NCBI GenBank assembly: GCA_018969975.1
Contig: JAGWXI010000001.1
Location: 1-64,000, forward strand
From: Burkholderiales bacterium
GTDB taxonomy: Bacteria; Pseudomonadota; Gammaproteobacteria; Burkholderiales; Burkholderiaceae_C
DNA: 64,000 nt
Direction: 5' to 3'
Shown: positions 17,326-25,545 of the stretch, piece by piece
Layout: every line of letters begins with the position of its first letter
Position numbering within the stretch: the stretch's first letter is position 1
Program-made: the position numbers and the translations under genes
Notes under the pieces: generated by a model
What the model saw: the letters and a program-made list of their open reading frames with translations, nothing else
What the model was told of the DNA's origin: nothing
Database searches by the model: none

Positions 17326-17766
17326 TTAAGGAAAACGTACCCAGTTTTTACGCTCGTTCATATTCAAGTCGGTTGTCGCGTAACCGCCCGAGCCAGGGGC
17401 TGCACTGGCAGCCGAATTGGAAGCCGATGTGTTTTTTGCTGGGGCACTTCTGCCAGACTTGAGATACATGGCGACCAGGTTGTCATGGTCAGGTATGGTC
17501 AGAATAGAACCAGCCATCAAGGTGCGTGGCGGGGTTTTAGTGAAGGCCTGTGGGTTTTGCTGGATAAATGCCGTACGCAACAACTCAATTTTCAGCGGGC
17601 TGTCTGCCATGGTGGCACGAATCACTTTGTCCAAGGTGTCGCCAGAGACCACGTCATACGTTTTGGCAGGGCCCTTGCCTTGTACGTCCTGTGCAAAAAC
17701 TGGGGCTGTCACTGCAAGCGCGCCGATACATAGGGCGATTTGGCTACAAGCTTTGAGATAAGACAT
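17326..17766 (-). CDS. Exported LysM/FimV-like protein in the H-ring gene group
   Basis: 146 aa with a clear signal peptide (IALCIGALAVTAPVFA, cleavage before QDVQG). One LysM/FimV-like domain follows: TYDVVSGDTLDKVIRATM, then LLRTAFIQQNPQAF, then RTLMAGSILTIPD. The tail is low complexity, rich in Ser, Ala and Gly. It lies 9 bp before the FliK-like gene and 21 bp after flgT on the same strand. A peptidoglycan-binding role in anchoring the flagellar outer ring is plausible but inferred from position only. Confidence 0.65.
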   Translation of the reverse strand: MSYLKACSQIALCIGALAVTAPVFAQDVQGKGPAKTYDVVSGDTLDKVIRATMADSPLKIELLRTAFIQQNPQAFTKTPPRTLMAGSILTIPDHDNLVAMYLKSGRSAPAKNTSASNSAASAAPGSGGYATTDLNMNERKNWVRFP

Positions 17767-17787
17767 AAATGCTCTCCGACGTTTTCG

Positions 17788-18888
17788 TTAATAGATGAAG
17801 GGCCATGCAACCCAACCACCTTGAAAGTTTTGTTTTTTGCCCGCCACTTGGCGAATCTCGGATTGGTAATCCGACACGGATTTAACTTCGGCAAGGACGG
17901 CTGCGTCAAGTGCGCCGGCCTCGATGGCGCGGCCTGGCAATAACCGGGCATCAGCCAACACAATTTGGTCGCCCACCCGCAAGCCAGAGGTGCGGCCAGC
18001 TTGGATGATCAATTGACCGTTTTCGTTCTTCTCCACCGCAAAGCTTTGGGGATCACAAGCGAGTTGTTTATCGAGTTCTTTGACCATGTTGTTGACCGTC
18101 ATTTCAATCGATGAAATGGTGTCAACGTCGAGCTTGGGCGTGCCGTAACTGCTGGGAATGGTGACACCAAACAGCAAGTTTTGTGCGCCAAACCACACAG
18201 GCTTATGGGGGCCTGTTTGTACTTGCCATGCCAAGATAAAGGCTGGGTGCTCAGGGGTGTTGAGGTTGACGCGTGCAGGCAAAACCGTCAGTTGCAATGA
18301 CCATTGCACTGTTTCTTCGCCTTGTCCGTAAATCAGCCGTTCATAGGTGCGTTGGTAGGCCGCATCGGTCATCAGGCGCCAATGCTGGGTTTGATTTGCA
18401 GCTTGGACGGCATGTTGTCGGGCGGCAAAACCTATTTTTTGTGCAAGATGGTGGTGCGCGGGTGCTATGCCCGAGGCCAAGTCCAAACTCACACGCATGA
18501 CATGCCGGATGGGTGACCTGGCCTGGGGTGCAATGCAACTGATGGGCGCAACACTTTCAAGGGTGCTGCTCGCAAGTTCAGCGGTCTCAACTTGGTTGGT
18601 CTTTTTATATTGACCGATTTTCAAATCACGCAGTCTGATTTCCGAAGAAAAACGATTGAGCTCCAACAAAGCACCTCGTGTGTCCATCCAACTGGTGGTG
18701 CTGACTCGGGTGTTGGATTTCATCGCAGCCTCGACCAAGGCAGTGCGAATAGCTTCGAGTCTTTGCTCAGGCTTGAGGTCTTGGGCGCACACAGCACCAC
18801 CAGTGAGCCCCAACACCATACCCAGCACTGTGCACGCACTTAGCCTGCAAAAGCGGCTGACTTGCAACTGAAAGAACGCTAGGGGCAT
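17788..18888 (-). CDS. flgT: FlgT-like flagellar H-ring protein
   Basis: 366 aa with a signal peptide (hydrophobic core GMVLGLTGGAVCAQ). The N-terminal part has the FlgT style beginning (LEAIRTALVEAAMKSNTRV). The C-terminal domain contains GRTSGLRVGDQIVLADARLLPG followed by VLAEVKSVSDYQSEIRQVAG, the FlgT C-terminal pattern. In Vibrio, FlgT builds the H ring outside the P/L rings and helps the stator assemble. Adjacent flgP supports the call. Sequence identity to Vibrio FlgT is low by eye, so a related beta-barrel surface protein is the alternative. Confidence 0.65.
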   Translation of the reverse strand: MPLAFFQLQVSRFCRLSACTVLGMVLGLTGGAVCAQDLKPEQRLEAIRTALVEAAMKSNTRVSTTSWMDTRGALLELNRFSSEIRLRDLKIGQYKKTNQVETAELASSTLESVAPISCIAPQARSPIRHVMRVSLDLASGIAPAHHHLAQKIGFAARQHAVQAANQTQHWRLMTDAAYQRTYERLIYGQGEETVQWSLQLTVLPARVNLNTPEHPAFILAWQVQTGPHKPVWFGAQNLLFGVTIPSSYGTPKLDVDTISSIEMTVNNMVKELDKQLACDPQSFAVEKNENGQLIIQAGRTSGLRVGDQIVLADARLLPGRAIEAGALDAAVLAEVKSVSDYQSEIRQVAGKKQNFQGGWVAWPFIY

Positions 18889-18957
18889 GGATATAACTCA
18901 CTAAAACGCGAAATAAGTGGTGTGCAGGGCAAGTCGACAAGCCGCAGATGCTGGGAA

Positions 18958-19446
18958 CTATCGCTTGCTACTGAGCTGCGCTATGTAGAGCGAGCGCAAA
19001 TCATTGACGATACGCCGATCCAACGACAAGGTGGTCTCGTAGGTGTCGTCCCCCACAGGGGTGATGCTGACCAAGACGGCACCGTAGACCACACCCTCTA
19101 CACGCGCACGGAAGGTGTCGCTCATCACCGTCATGTCTGCGATGGTGGTGTTGGCGTCTAACTGCTGCCCATAAACCTGTTCGGTCAATGCGCGGTAGGC
19201 GTCCAACTTAGATGCGCGGATCGCCAGCAAGCGCTGCTGGGATGGGTTGCGATGGTTTTGAATGCTGATGACGGCATAACCCGTCGCGACCAAGGTTTCG
19301 CGCTTTTCCGTCATGGGCGTGATCATGTTGGCAGGTTCTTCTGCCTTCATTTGCTCAGGGGATTTAGCATTTTTAACAGGCGGCAATGCGCATGCAGTCA
19401 TTAGCAAAGTGGCGGCTACTAGAGCCCAAAAAGTGGCGCGTTTCAT
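18958..19446 (-). CDS. flgP: FlgP-like outer-membrane lipoprotein (LPP20 family)
   Basis: 162 aa from the ATG at 19446 (MKRATFWALVAATLLMTAC), with lipobox Cys19. The LPP20-like domain reads ATGYAVISIQNHRNPSQQR and then LAIRASKLDAYRALTEQVYG, typical of FlgP. FlgP forms part of the Vibrio H ring and the large basal discs of Campylobacter. It is the first gene of the minus-strand group flgP-flgT-LysM-FliK2-fhlB; the gap to flgT is 69 bp. A sigma-28-like site lies about 30 bp upstream. Confidence 0.8.
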   Translation of the reverse strand: MKRATFWALVAATLLMTACALPPVKNAKSPEQMKAEEPANMITPMTEKRETLVATGYAVISIQNHRNPSQQRLLAIRASKLDAYRALTEQVYGQQLDANTTIADMTVMSDTFRARVEGVVYGAVLVSITPVGDDTYETTLSLDRRIVNDLRSLYIAQLSSKR

Positions 19447-19476
19447 GGTCGTTGTCCTTATGTAGGTCTCCCACAC

Positions 19477-19503
19477 GATTCGTCAGTTAGAGACACATCT
19501 TTA
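19477..19503 (-). promoter_or_regulatory. Possible sigma-28 promoter of the flgP group
   Basis: Read on the minus strand: TAAAGATG, an 11-base spacer, GACGAATC. The -35 half matches TAAAG and the spacing is exact, but the -10 half has only about half the consensus bases. It lies 31 bp upstream of the flgP ATG. No sigma-54 site was found in this 160-bp divergent region. Confidence 0.35.
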
Positions 19504-19606
19504 ACCTGACAAAAACAGAGTTTGTTACTTATTTGATTGCTTTAGTACTTTTGTTGGCTTGTGCAAATTTATCAGTATTAGACAATCAACTGTAGGAATT
19601 TTTGAC

Positions 19607-20710
19607 ATGAAGACCACCACACAATTTATCGGTTCTAGCGAATCTGCCAAAACTCTGCGAAATTTGGTAACAACTATGGCTAATTCCAATGCCACGGTGA
19701 TGATTACCGGCGAAAGTGGCACGGGCAAGGAGCTTTTAGCCCGTTTATTGCACGACCAATCAGATCGCTGTGGTGCAAACTTTGTGCCTATTAATTGCGC
19801 TGCCATCCCCAAAGATTTGCTAGAAAGTGAACTTTTTGGTCATAGAAAGGGTTCTTTTACGGGTGCGGTGGCTGACCGCATTGGTCGCTTCGAGTTGGCC
19901 CATGGCGGCACGATCTTCCTAGACGAAATAGGCGATATGTCGCTCGACATGCAGGTCAAACTGCTGCGTGTTTTGCAGGAGCGCACGGTCGACCCGATTG
20001 GCGGAACCCGACAGGTGCAGGTCGATGTGCGCGTGATCGCCGCCACCCACCGTGACCTCGATACCGAGATTGAAGCTGGGCGGTTTCGCGAAGATTTGTA
20101 CTATCGGCTTAATGTTTTACCCATGGTGACGCCTGCGTTGCGTGAGCGCAACACGGATGTGCCTGAATTACTGACATTTTTTTCTAAAAAATGTGCGGCT
20201 TTTGGCAAAAAGCCCATCAGCTTCAAGCCTGATTTTTTGACAGCACTACAAAAGTATCCATGGCCTGGCAATGTGCGTGAGTTGTCCAATTTGGTAGACC
20301 GCTTCAGCACCTTGTATGCCGGACAAGAATTGGATTTGCGGGCCATTCCCCCCACCCTGCTACCCAAAGGCTTGGTATCTGCACAAGCGGAATTGCAAGC
20401 CAAGTCGCCTTTGTTAGCCACGCTCGAGATGACGCCCCCGCCTGAAGTTTTGGCGGAGTCTGGTATGCAAAACCAGCCTGAACCGGAAGACAACGAAATA
20501 GAGAGCATCATCATGCTCGCGCAAGGCATGCCGCATCTGCCGCCCGAGGGTTTGTCGCTGAAAGAGCGCATGGCGCAAATCGAGCGCAGCATTATTGAGC
20601 AGGCACTCGAGCGCAACTCTGGCAATGTGTCTAGAACCGCAAAACTACTGAACTTACAGCGCACAACCTTGATCGAGAAGATCAACAAATACGAGTTGCG
20701 CTCGGCCTGA
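19607..20710 (+). CDS. Sigma-54-dependent flagellar activator (FleQ/FlrA class)
   Basis: AAA+ enhancer-binding protein of 367 aa. Walker A is GESGTGKE (35-42). The sigma-54 contact loop is GSFTGA (82-87), a variant of GAFTGA. Walker B is [10 protein letters not shown] (101-110), and [14 protein letters not shown] and WPGNVREL follow. A Fis-type helix-turn-helix closes the protein ([27 protein letters not shown]). There is no N-terminal receiver or FleQ domain; the AAA+ module begins almost at residue 8. The start ATG at 19607 has an AGGAA site 11 bp upstream. It sits amid sigma-54-controlled flagellar operons and is probably their activator, with FlhG as a possible antagonist (inference). Confidence 0.85.
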   Translation: MKTTTQFIGSSESAKTLRNLVTTMANSNATVMITGESGTGKELLARLLHDQSDRCGANFVPINCAAIPKDLLESELFGHRKGSFTGAVADRIGRFELAHGGTIFLDEIGDMSLDMQVKLLRVLQERTVDPIGGTRQVQVDVRVIAATHRDLDTEIEAGRFREDLYYRLNVLPMVTPALRERNTDVPELLTFFSKKCAAFGKKPISFKPDFLTALQKYPWPGNVRELSNLVDRFSTLYAGQELDLRAIPPTLLPKGLVSAQAELQAKSPLLATLEMTPPPEVLAESGMQNQPEPEDNEIESIIMLAQGMPHLPPEGLSLKERMAQIERSIIEQALERNSGNVSRTAKLLNLQRTTLIEKINKYELRSA

Positions 20711-20713
20711 TAT

Positions 20714-21676
20714 TTATTCTTGGTCGTTGTAGAGGACTGTGATACTCATACGACGGTTACGCGGGTCGCGTTTGTCCTTGGGGTTAAAGGGGTCGGTATC
20801 GGCCACCCCTTCAATGCGCGCAAATCGATTCTCTGCAATACCGCTTTTCTCTAGCATCTGACGGGTGACTTCTGCGCGTTCAGCCGATAAAGACCAGTTG
20901 TTGCGCATCTCGTTGCCTTCCTTGTATTGGAAAGGCACGCTGTCGGTGTGGCCTCGGATCGCAATTTTGTTGGGCATTTGTGCCAGCGAGGTAGCGATTT
21001 CTTTCATTAAATTGGCTGCCTTACCTTGCATTCCAATTCCACCGCTAGGGAACATGGCAAAGTCGGCTTTGTCGATGATTTCAATCCGCAAACCCTGTTT
21101 GTCCCGCGTGATGGAGACTTGGTCTTTCAGGTCGCTGAGTTTTTTGTTCTCGGCGAGTTTTTGTTCGATTTCTTTTTCTAGCTTGTCAAAGTCGGCTTTT
21201 TCTTTGGCAGCAGCGATTTCTTTTTTCTGCTCGGGTGTGAGTTTGTCAGGATCGGAATACGGGTTTTCGTTTTCCTGACCTGGGTCGGTGCTGGGGTTAG
21301 GCCCCCCTTCCGAACGAGGTGTGAGGCGCTCGAGCAATGCTGTTTGTTTGGCAGAAAAAGGAAATCCGTCTGGGTCAATGATGGAGCGGCCGCCAAACAT
21401 GCCGTTAGAACCTGCCAACTGGCCAAAAGGAATCAAACTTTGTGAAGCGGGCTTGAAGTAGTCGGCAATGCTTTTGCGTTGGTCGTCGTTCGATGCGCCC
21501 AAGAGCCACATCAACAAGAAGAAGGCCATCATCGCCGTCATCATGTCGGCCAACGCAATTTTCCAAGCTCCGCCGTGCGCACCACCGTGGCCATCATCAA
21601 TGATTTTCTTGATGATGATGACTGGTGCTAACGCACCGTCTGCCGGCGCGGCTTCAGCGTCTTTTTCGTCAGCCAT
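20714..21676 (-). CDS. motB: MotB, stator peptidoglycan anchor
   Basis: 320 aa. The single membrane helix near residues 44-62 follows the plug-type N-terminus and contains ALADMMTAMMAFFLLMWLLG, with the proton-carrying Asp in ADMM. The OmpA-like peptidoglycan-binding domain covers about 200-315 (IAIRGHTDSVPF, then NWSLSAERAEVTRQML, then DPRNRRMSITV). The ATG overlaps the motA stop as TAATG. It converges on the sigma-54 activator gene with a 3-bp gap. Confidence 0.95.
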   Translation of the reverse strand: MADEKDAEAAPADGALAPVIIIKKIIDDGHGGAHGGAWKIALADMMTAMMAFFLLMWLLGASNDDQRKSIADYFKPASQSLIPFGQLAGSNGMFGGRSIIDPDGFPFSAKQTALLERLTPRSEGGPNPSTDPGQENENPYSDPDKLTPEQKKEIAAAKEKADFDKLEKEIEQKLAENKKLSDLKDQVSITRDKQGLRIEIIDKADFAMFPSGGIGMQGKAANLMKEIATSLAQMPNKIAIRGHTDSVPFQYKEGNEMRNNWSLSAERAEVTRQMLEKSGIAENRFARIEGVADTDPFNPKDKRDPRNRRMSITVLYNDQE

Positions 21677-22536
21677 TACTTCCTCAGCGCGTCGAAGATT
21701 TCACCAAAGGTGGGCTGGTTGTGGTGGCTGATACAAACGCGTCCAGCCTCAATGATGAGAGGCACCGGATATCCGTGCATATTGCCCAAAATAATCTGCT
21801 TGGCAACGTTGAGCACTTCGCCGTCTTCGTCAATGATTTGCTTCAAGCGGCTACCAAAGGGCTCAAAAATACCGTAAGCCAAGAACACACCGAGGAACGT
21901 ACCCACCAAGGCGCCACCAATCAAGGCACCCAACACAGGTGGGGGTTGGTCAATCGCGCCCATGGTCTTCACCACACCCAACACACAGGCCACAATTCCC
22001 AGCGCTGGTAAGGCGCCAGCCAATGTACCGATAGCTTCGGCGTTTTTCATTTCGTTGTGGTGGTGCAGTTTGATCGACGCGGTCATGACGTCTTCCACCG
22101 CATAGGGGCTCAAAGTGCCTGACGACACCACCATCAATCGGATGGTGTCGCAAATTAATCCGATCAAGCCATGGTCGTGCAGCATCTTTGGACATTCGCC
22201 AAAAATCGCACTGGCCTCCGGGTTTTCGACATGGGATTCCATCGCCACCGCACCCTCGGCTTTCAAGGTTTTCATGAGCTTGGAGATGACGGCGATGATG
22301 GCAACGTAATCATCTTTGGTGTACATGGGGCCCTTGACAACACGTCCAAAACCACCCATAGCACCTTTGAAAATGACGCCTGAATTGCCGGTGATCATGC
22401 CGCCAATACCAGCGCCTGCAATGATGAACATCTCATAAGGAGCGGCTTTGATAATGGGCGCCAAACTGCCTCCGGCGATCACAAAACCACCGAAAACGCA
22501 GATCATCAATACGACCAAACCAATAATTGCTGTCAT
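21676..22536 (-). CDS. motA: MotA, stator proton channel subunit
   Basis: 286 aa inner-membrane protein with four hydrophobic helices: two near the N-terminus (IIGLVVLMICVFGGFVIAGG and YEMFIIAGAGIGGMI) and two at about 170-225 (ALGIVACVLGVVKTMG and ALIGGALVGTFLGVFLAYG). The torque loop carries the conserved charged residues, and GIVACVLGVVKTM is diagnostic. It is transcribed with motB from fliS. The channel residues are those of proton-driven MotA rather than sodium-driven PomA, but this cannot be settled by eye. Confidence 0.96.
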   Translation of the reverse strand: MTAIIGLVVLMICVFGGFVIAGGSLAPIIKAAPYEMFIIAGAGIGGMITGNSGVIFKGAMGGFGRVVKGPMYTKDDYVAIIAVISKLMKTLKAEGAVAMESHVENPEASAIFGECPKMLHDHGLIGLICDTIRLMVVSSGTLSPYAVEDVMTASIKLHHHNEMKNAEAIGTLAGALPALGIVACVLGVVKTMGAIDQPPPVLGALIGGALVGTFLGVFLAYGIFEPFGSRLKQIIDEDGEVLNVAKQIILGNMHGYPVPLIIEAGRVCISHHNQPTFGEIFDALRK

Positions 22537-22557
22537 CTCTCACTCCAAATGCAGTTC

Positions 22558-22587
22558 GGCACATCCAAGAAGCATCTCGGATGTGCC
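22558..22587. repeat. Hairpin in the fliS-motA spacer
   Basis: Perfect 9-bp inverted repeat GGCACATCC / GGATGTGCC around a 12-base loop. It lies in the 89-bp gap between fliS and motA. In the transcribed (minus) direction it is followed by GAACTGCATTTGG, not a U run, so it is not a standard terminator. It may set the relative level of fliS and motAB messages or be a protein site. Confidence 0.6.
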
Positions 22588-22625
22588 TGCTTAACTTTTC
22601 AACCCCGCTAAGGGTAACTGATTTC

Positions 22626-23048
22626 TCAGTTCACCAAGCTCAATGGCTTAGCCATTTGAGGCACCAAAGCCGGTACACCTTCCCAGGCATCGCGGATTTC
22701 GCGCATCAATCCTTGGATCTCCTCCAAGGCGACCAAATCGTTATGAGCATTGACGTGTAACAAACGGCGGGTGACATAGCTGTACAACTCATTGAGGTTG
22801 TTCGCCAAATCGCCGCCTTTTTCAAAATCTAGGGCGCCTTGCAAGCCCAAAACAATTCGGCTAGCGCGGGCAATAGATTTAGATTTCTCTTGAATATTTT
22901 TGTGCTGGATATGTCCACGGGCTGCCGACATGCTCTCCAACAACCCATCAAACAACATCTGAATGAGTTGCACGTTGCTGGCATTGGCGACACCGGTGCC
23001 GACTTTGACATCACCGTAACTTTGAATAGCTCTTGAATTAGCACGCAT
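22626..23048 (-). CDS. fliS: FliS, flagellin export chaperone
   Basis: 140 aa all-helical protein. Family signatures are AIQSYGDVKVGTGVANASNVQLIQMLFDGLLESMSAAR and, later, LQGALDFEKGGDLANNLNELYSYVTRRLL. It binds the flagellin C-terminus in the cytoplasm and prevents premature polymerisation. Flagellin and FliD are not in this window, so fliS is separated from its usual neighbours and instead leads a fliS-motA-motB unit. A strong sigma-28 site lies 38 bp upstream. Confidence 0.92.
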   Translation of the reverse strand: MRANSRAIQSYGDVKVGTGVANASNVQLIQMLFDGLLESMSAARGHIQHKNIQEKSKSIARASRIVLGLQGALDFEKGGDLANNLNELYSYVTRRLLHVNAHNDLVALEEIQGLMREIRDAWEGVPALVPQMAKPLSLVN

Positions 23049-23085
23049 TTGAGGTAACTCCTGTGGTTCTTTGCTTACACAGGGA

Positions 23086-23112
23086 GTATCGGAGGCGTAC
23101 TAGCAAACTTGA
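23086..23112 (-). promoter_or_regulatory. Sigma-28 (FliA) promoter of fliS-motAB
   Basis: On the minus strand: TCAAGTTT, an 11-base spacer, TCCGATAC. Only the edges of both boxes differ from consensus and the spacing is exact. It starts the fliS-motA-motB unit as a late (class III) operon and lies in the short gap after the gene at 23142. Confidence 0.8.
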
Positions 23113-23141
23113 GGTAATCAACGCGGTTCATGGCGATTTTG

Positions 23142-23966
23142 TCAGGCAGGTTTGGCTTCCAGAGTCTCTTGGGCCGGTGGGGCTACTTCGGTGATGGTCT
23201 CAGCGGCAATTTCTTGCCGCTGAAGCTCTTCATATTGCTGCACTTGCTCTAGGCCTTGGGCGAGTTGATCGGCTTGCATCTTTGCCAAGGCTTCGGCATC
23301 GAGGGGGTTGGGTTCGGCAGATTCGTTGGTGAGGGCCAGAACTGTGTCATCGGCTGTTTCTGTTGGCGCCTCTTGTGCCTGTTGTTCCTCTACTTCAAAT
23401 AAAAATTCAGAAAAAGGAACCTCTAGTGCGATGCCCGCGCGTTGGTACAACATACCCGTCACGCTATCGACTGTTTGTTTCAAACGCTCCAGCACCTGAG
23501 ACTGGGGATTCTTCTTATAAGACCCCGCAAACTCCAAAGCGGCTCGGTAAATACCCCCCAAATGCTGGGGCGGTAACCACGATTGGATATGTCCACGCAA
23601 GGTGGTGATGCGCCGCTCAGAACTTGGCACACGGCTTTCGCTTCCATCGACGTCTTCGAGCCCGTCTTTGAATGCCAACGTGATGTGTTCGCGCAAAATA
23701 GGTTCGTAATGGGCACGCAAGGCTTCGATCAAACTGGCATCAAAACCCTCTACGGTTTTGCCATTCATGGCATCCCACAGTTTTTTACCCTCTAAACCTG
23801 CAAACAAAATATCGCTTGGAGGCTCTGGCTCTGGCAGAGGGGGTAATTCAGGTTGGGGGGCTTCGTAGAGTTTGGCCAGGTGATTGACTTTGTCAATTAA
23901 ATACAAGGTCAGAACCACCAAAAAGAGAAGAATCCAAGAGATGATGTTCATCATGAAATTACTCAT
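23142..23966 (-). CDS. Unknown membrane-anchored protein coupled to fliA
   Basis: 274 aa, not recognised. One N-terminal membrane helix (about residues 6-24, IISWILLFLVVLTLYLI) is followed by a Pro/Glu-rich stretch (39-50). A probably folded middle spans about 53-195 (GLEGKKLWDAMNGK, then EALRAHYEPILREHITLAF, then GGIYRAALEFAGSYKKNP). A Glu/Gln-rich, coiled-coil-like tail covers about 195-270. The start overlaps the fliA stop as ATGA, so it is translated with fliA, and it lies between fliA and fliS. This suggests a flagellar or motility role, but no domain supports a specific function. Confidence 0.8.
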   Translation of the reverse strand: MSNFMMNIISWILLFLVVLTLYLIDKVNHLAKLYEAPQPELPPLPEPEPPSDILFAGLEGKKLWDAMNGKTVEGFDASLIEALRAHYEPILREHITLAFKDGLEDVDGSESRVPSSERRITTLRGHIQSWLPPQHLGGIYRAALEFAGSYKKNPQSQVLERLKQTVDSVTGMLYQRAGIALEVPFSEFLFEVEEQQAQEAPTETADDTVLALTNESAEPNPLDAEALAKMQADQLAQGLEQVQQYEELQRQEIAAETITEVAPPAQETLEAKPA

Positions 23967-24718
23967 GCTGCTCTCCTAACTTTCAAGGCGTCTGTGCCAG
24001 TGTTTTCAAGATTGAGCGAGCCGCGCAATTTCTTGACAACTGCAGACAAAATTTGACTCACGCGTGACTCGCTCACGCCAAGGGTTTCGCCAATCTCTTT
24101 GAGGTTGAGTTCCTCCACATAGTAGAGCTGCATCACCAATTGTTCGCGTTCGGGCAACTCGGCAATCGCATCGGTCACCGCATCCATGAACTCGGCTTCT
24201 TCGACGATGACGTCGGGTTGTTGCGATGCGTCGTCGGCAATCGCCATGACTTCTTCTGTCACGACTTCCATGGAATAGGTCTCAAACCTTTTGGCTTTGC
24301 CGCGTTCACGGTGAAAGTCTTCTAAGTCTTTGCCCATGTAGTCCGCAATTTCGGACTGGGTGGGTGTGCGGCCAAGTTCGGCTGCCAAAGTATGGATGGA
24401 TTCGTTGTGCGACTTGTTGAACGCCACAGCAGAGCGGGGCAAGAAGGACAAGCGGCGCACTTCGTCGAGCATCGCACCACGCACACGGCTGTGGGCGAAG
24501 TTTTCAAACTCTACGCCTTTGACGGGGTCGAAGGCGCGAGAAGCTTCGAGCAAACCAATCATGCCCACTTGAATCAACTCGTCGAGTTCCATGAAGGCGG
24601 GAATACGCGCTTTCAGATGCAAGGCGACGCGTTTGACCAAGCCTAAATGGGCCATGACCAATTCCTCGCCAATCGGCTTGCATGCGCCGTACATTTCTAG
24701 AGGTGAAAGTGTTTTCAT
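23963..24718 (-). CDS. fliA: FliA, flagellar sigma-28 factor
   Basis: 251 aa sigma-70-family factor. Region 2 includes LVMAHLGLVKRVALHLKARIP and ELIQVGMIGLLEASRAFDP, with FENFAHSRVRGAMLDEVR. Region 3 contains LAAELGRTPTQSEIADYMG. Region 4 contains ELPEREQLVMQLYYVEELNLKEIGETLGVSESRVSQI. It directs late flagellar genes from sites such as those found before flgM and fliS and is held in check by FlgM. It is overlapped at both ends (flhG upstream, the unknown membrane protein downstream) by 4 bp. Confidence 0.96.
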   Translation of the reverse strand: MKTLSPLEMYGACKPIGEELVMAHLGLVKRVALHLKARIPAFMELDELIQVGMIGLLEASRAFDPVKGVEFENFAHSRVRGAMLDEVRRLSFLPRSAVAFNKSHNESIHTLAAELGRTPTQSEIADYMGKDLEDFHRERGKAKRFETYSMEVVTEEVMAIADDASQQPDVIVEEAEFMDAVTDAIAELPEREQLVMQLYYVEELNLKEIGETLGVSESRVSQILSAVVKKLRGSLNLENTGTDALKVRRAA

Positions 24719-25545
24719 ACGTGCTCCGACGGATTGCCAAGAATCAGCCGCTCCATGAAAAATTGCATACCGCCCGACGCTTGGTCAATAGGGCGCAAGT
24801 GGGTACAAGCCTCGGCCAGACGCATGAAATCGCGCGCGGCAGCAGAACCAGGCGCCATCTCGATGATGGACTGGTATTTCTTCAAGGCCCGCAAAACCAT
24901 TTCGTCTTCTTCGATCGACGTGAGGTAGTGCACCGATTCACCCAAGAAACGCACACAGACGTCGTTGAGTTTTTTATAGAGTTTCCATCCTTCGGTTTGG
25001 CTACCGACCATATTGGGTAAGAGGTAAATCTCGTCCAGAGCCATTTCTTTGCTGAGAATTTTGATCGTGCCGTAAGCATCAGCAATAGAAGACGGGTCGT
25101 CTTTCACCACGATGAAGCGGCGCTGACATGCAGCCAAGAAAGACAAGACCGATGGCGAGATGCCAGCGGCGACGTCAACAATTAAGAAATCGACTTCGTC
25201 GGTCAAAGCGCCAAACGACTGCACGATGCTGGCTGCTTGCAATTGGCTCAAACCTGCCAACTCTTGCATGCCGGATGCGCCCGGAATCAACTTGATGCCT
25301 TGGCGGGTGGTGAGCATGATTTCTTGCATGGTTTTTTGACCCGCCAAGAAGTGGCCGAGGTTGTATTCGGCACGCGCGCCCAAAGCGATTTGCGCGTTGG
25401 CCAAACCCAGATCGGCATCAAACAGCATGACGCTGTGGCCCAACTGGCGCAATGCGACAGCTAGGTTGACCGAGCAAGTGGTTTTACCCACCCCCCCTTT
25501 GCCACTGGCGATGCCGATGACTTCGGTTTTACGTTGTTCACTCAT
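24715..25545 (-). CDS. flhG: FlhG (FleN), MinD-like flagellar number regulator
   Basis: 276 aa ParA/MinD-type ATPase. The deviant Walker A is GIASGKGGVGKTTCSVNLAVAL near residues 10-31. It is followed by VMLFDADLGLANAQIALG and the Walker B-like VDFLIVDVAAGISPSVL. In polar flagellates FlhG limits flagellar number and represses the FleQ-type activator. It lies between flhF and fliA, overlapping both, in the conserved flhA-flhF-flhG-fliA order of polar-flagellum gammaproteobacteria. Confidence 0.93.
   Translation of the reverse strand: MSEQRKTEVIGIASGKGGVGKTTCSVNLAVALRQLGHSVMLFDADLGLANAQIALGARAEYNLGHFLAGQKTMQEIMLTTRQGIKLIPGASGMQELAGLSQLQAASIVQSFGALTDEVDFLIVDVAAGISPSVLSFLAACQRRFIVVKDDPSSIADAYGTIKILSKEMALDEIYLLPNMVGSQTEGWKLYKKLNDVCVRFLGESVHYLTSIEEDEMVLRALKKYQSIIEMAPGSAAARDFMRLAEACTHLRPIDQASGGMQFFMERLILGNPSEHV

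Noticed and set aside
24682..25020. Plus-strand frames across flhG and fliA
   Set aside because: They are shadows of the strongly conserved minus-strand genes and show no domain.
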